Positions 63,482 to 64,000 of a stretch of 64,000 bases of DNA are shown in pieces. Below the pieces are notes generated by a model. It searched no databases and was not told where the DNA came from. It worked only from the letters and a program-made list of their open reading frames with translations. The position numbers were made by a program, and so were the translations under genes. Numbering within the stretch: position 1 is the first letter of the stretch; each line of letters opens with the position of its first letter. Location: assembly GCA_025612245.1 (NCBI GenBank), contig JAAXKQ010000023.1:16952-80951 (forward strand). The letters are read 5' to 3'. Source of the stretch: Ignavibacteria bacterium (lineage in GTDB: Bacteria > Bacteroidota > Ignavibacteria > Ignavibacteriales > SURF-24).

Positions 63482-64000
63482 TTTTGCTCCAATATTAATT
63501 AAGAAAATTTAATTGATTAAAAGACGAATTCCCTAATTCTCCGGTCTAAGCATTTCAGTCTAGATTCTTGACAATTCTCATGGCAAAAATAAAGGTTTCT
63601 TTGAAATTTATTAAATAATATTTCTTAATAATTTTCATAACCCTCCTGAAAGACTTTAGCAAAATGCGAAATCTTAATTAATACTAATTTTAGTTTCATG
63701 ATATTATTTCAAGCTTGAATATTTTCATAAATTCCAGTTTTTTTCATTGGTTGTTTATGTTATTCCTTTCATTCAACTTAGCATGTTTAAGAATTGGCGA
63801 TGCTTATTAAATGTGAAGTATTTTATTTTGTAGATTTGTTAATGAAATGTTTCAGAATAATTAGCGACATTTAGAATTACTGTTTGACGACAATTATTTT
63901 TACCGGTTTTAGGTTAAAATAATTATAATCCATGCAAAGATGTCAGGGGCCATAAGTGTCTATAGAAAAGAAATAAAAGATAATAATTCTTCCCCTGTCC
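63482..64000. other. AT-rich non-coding right end
   Basis: About 520 bases without a credible open frame, strongly AT-rich and full of short A/T runs. A hairpin lies at 63892-63924 (aattatttttacc with ggttaaaataatt, one mismatch, 7-base loop). The left part must hold the promoter of the glycosidase-like gene. No transposase, att site or tRNA fragment was recognised. Confidence 0.6.

Overview
The window looks like a piece of a chromosome from the Ignavibacteriota/Chlorobi side of the FCB group (Ignavibacteriales or Melioribacteraceae-like). This is an inference from three things. Large secreted proteins end in type IX secretion (T9SS) sorting domains with the NYPNPFNP signature. There is a PorZ-like propeller protein. 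A Bacteroidetes-style promoter (ATTG, 19 bases, TATATTTG) lies upstream of rsmA. Most of the window is moderate-GC, densely coding and largely housekeeping. I see no rRNA, CRISPR array, prophage or intact insertion sequence.

Layout: 0-3.1 kb holds the end of a probable trigger factor gene, clpP and a secreted dipeptidyl-peptidase. 3.3-6.7 kb holds cytochrome bd oxidase (cydAB) and a REC-HPt signalling protein. 6.8-15.1 kb is a minus-strand cell-surface region: a T9SS cargo protein with eleven 29-residue repeats, a non-coding stretch of almost 0.8 kb, a giant outer-membrane protein and a TonB-dependent receptor. 15.4-24.0 kb is one minus-strand tripartite efflux operon (TolC, adaptor, ATPase and four MacB/FtsX permeases in two duplicated pairs). 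24.2-31.1 kb carries cca, a 7-TM gluzincin-TPR protein, murA and a Ser/Thr kinase with an extracytoplasmic Ycf48-like sensor, probably co-transcribed.

31.3-37.1 kb holds a pore-like small membrane protein, DoxX, the etfB-etfA-bifunctional nuclease operon, and ackA with 3-hydroxyacyl-CoA dehydrogenase. 37.5-46.4 kb holds recQ, a DUF4296-like lipoprotein, rhomboid, pgk, gapA, a Crp/Fnr regulator, a PHP phosphoesterase and ribH. 46.4-59.3 kb holds a GT-C-like membrane protein, the PorZ-like protein, an ABC-F ATPase, a ROK sugar kinase, rsmA, a PAP2 protein, a duplicated Cys-rich small protein, menG/ubiE, a lipoprotein, rdgB and a CMD/AhpD protein. 59.5 kb has tRNA-Ser(GCU). The right end (60-64 kb) is a visibly AT-richer block: a 1146-residue T9SS-exported glycosidase-like protein with FG-GAP repeats and about 0.5 kb of AT-rich non-coding DNA. 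It may be horizontally acquired.

Together the genes suggest a respiratory/fermentative bacterium. It has a high-affinity bd oxidase, EtfAB electron transfer, acetate-forming substrate-level phosphorylation and glycolysis, and it invests heavily in outer-membrane and T9SS-exported machinery. The items most worth a second look are the four-permease efflux operon, the duplicated C-x2-C-x8-C-x7-C protein, the kinase-murA linkage, the AT-rich glycosidase island and the structured GC-rich non-coding patch near 8.9 kb.
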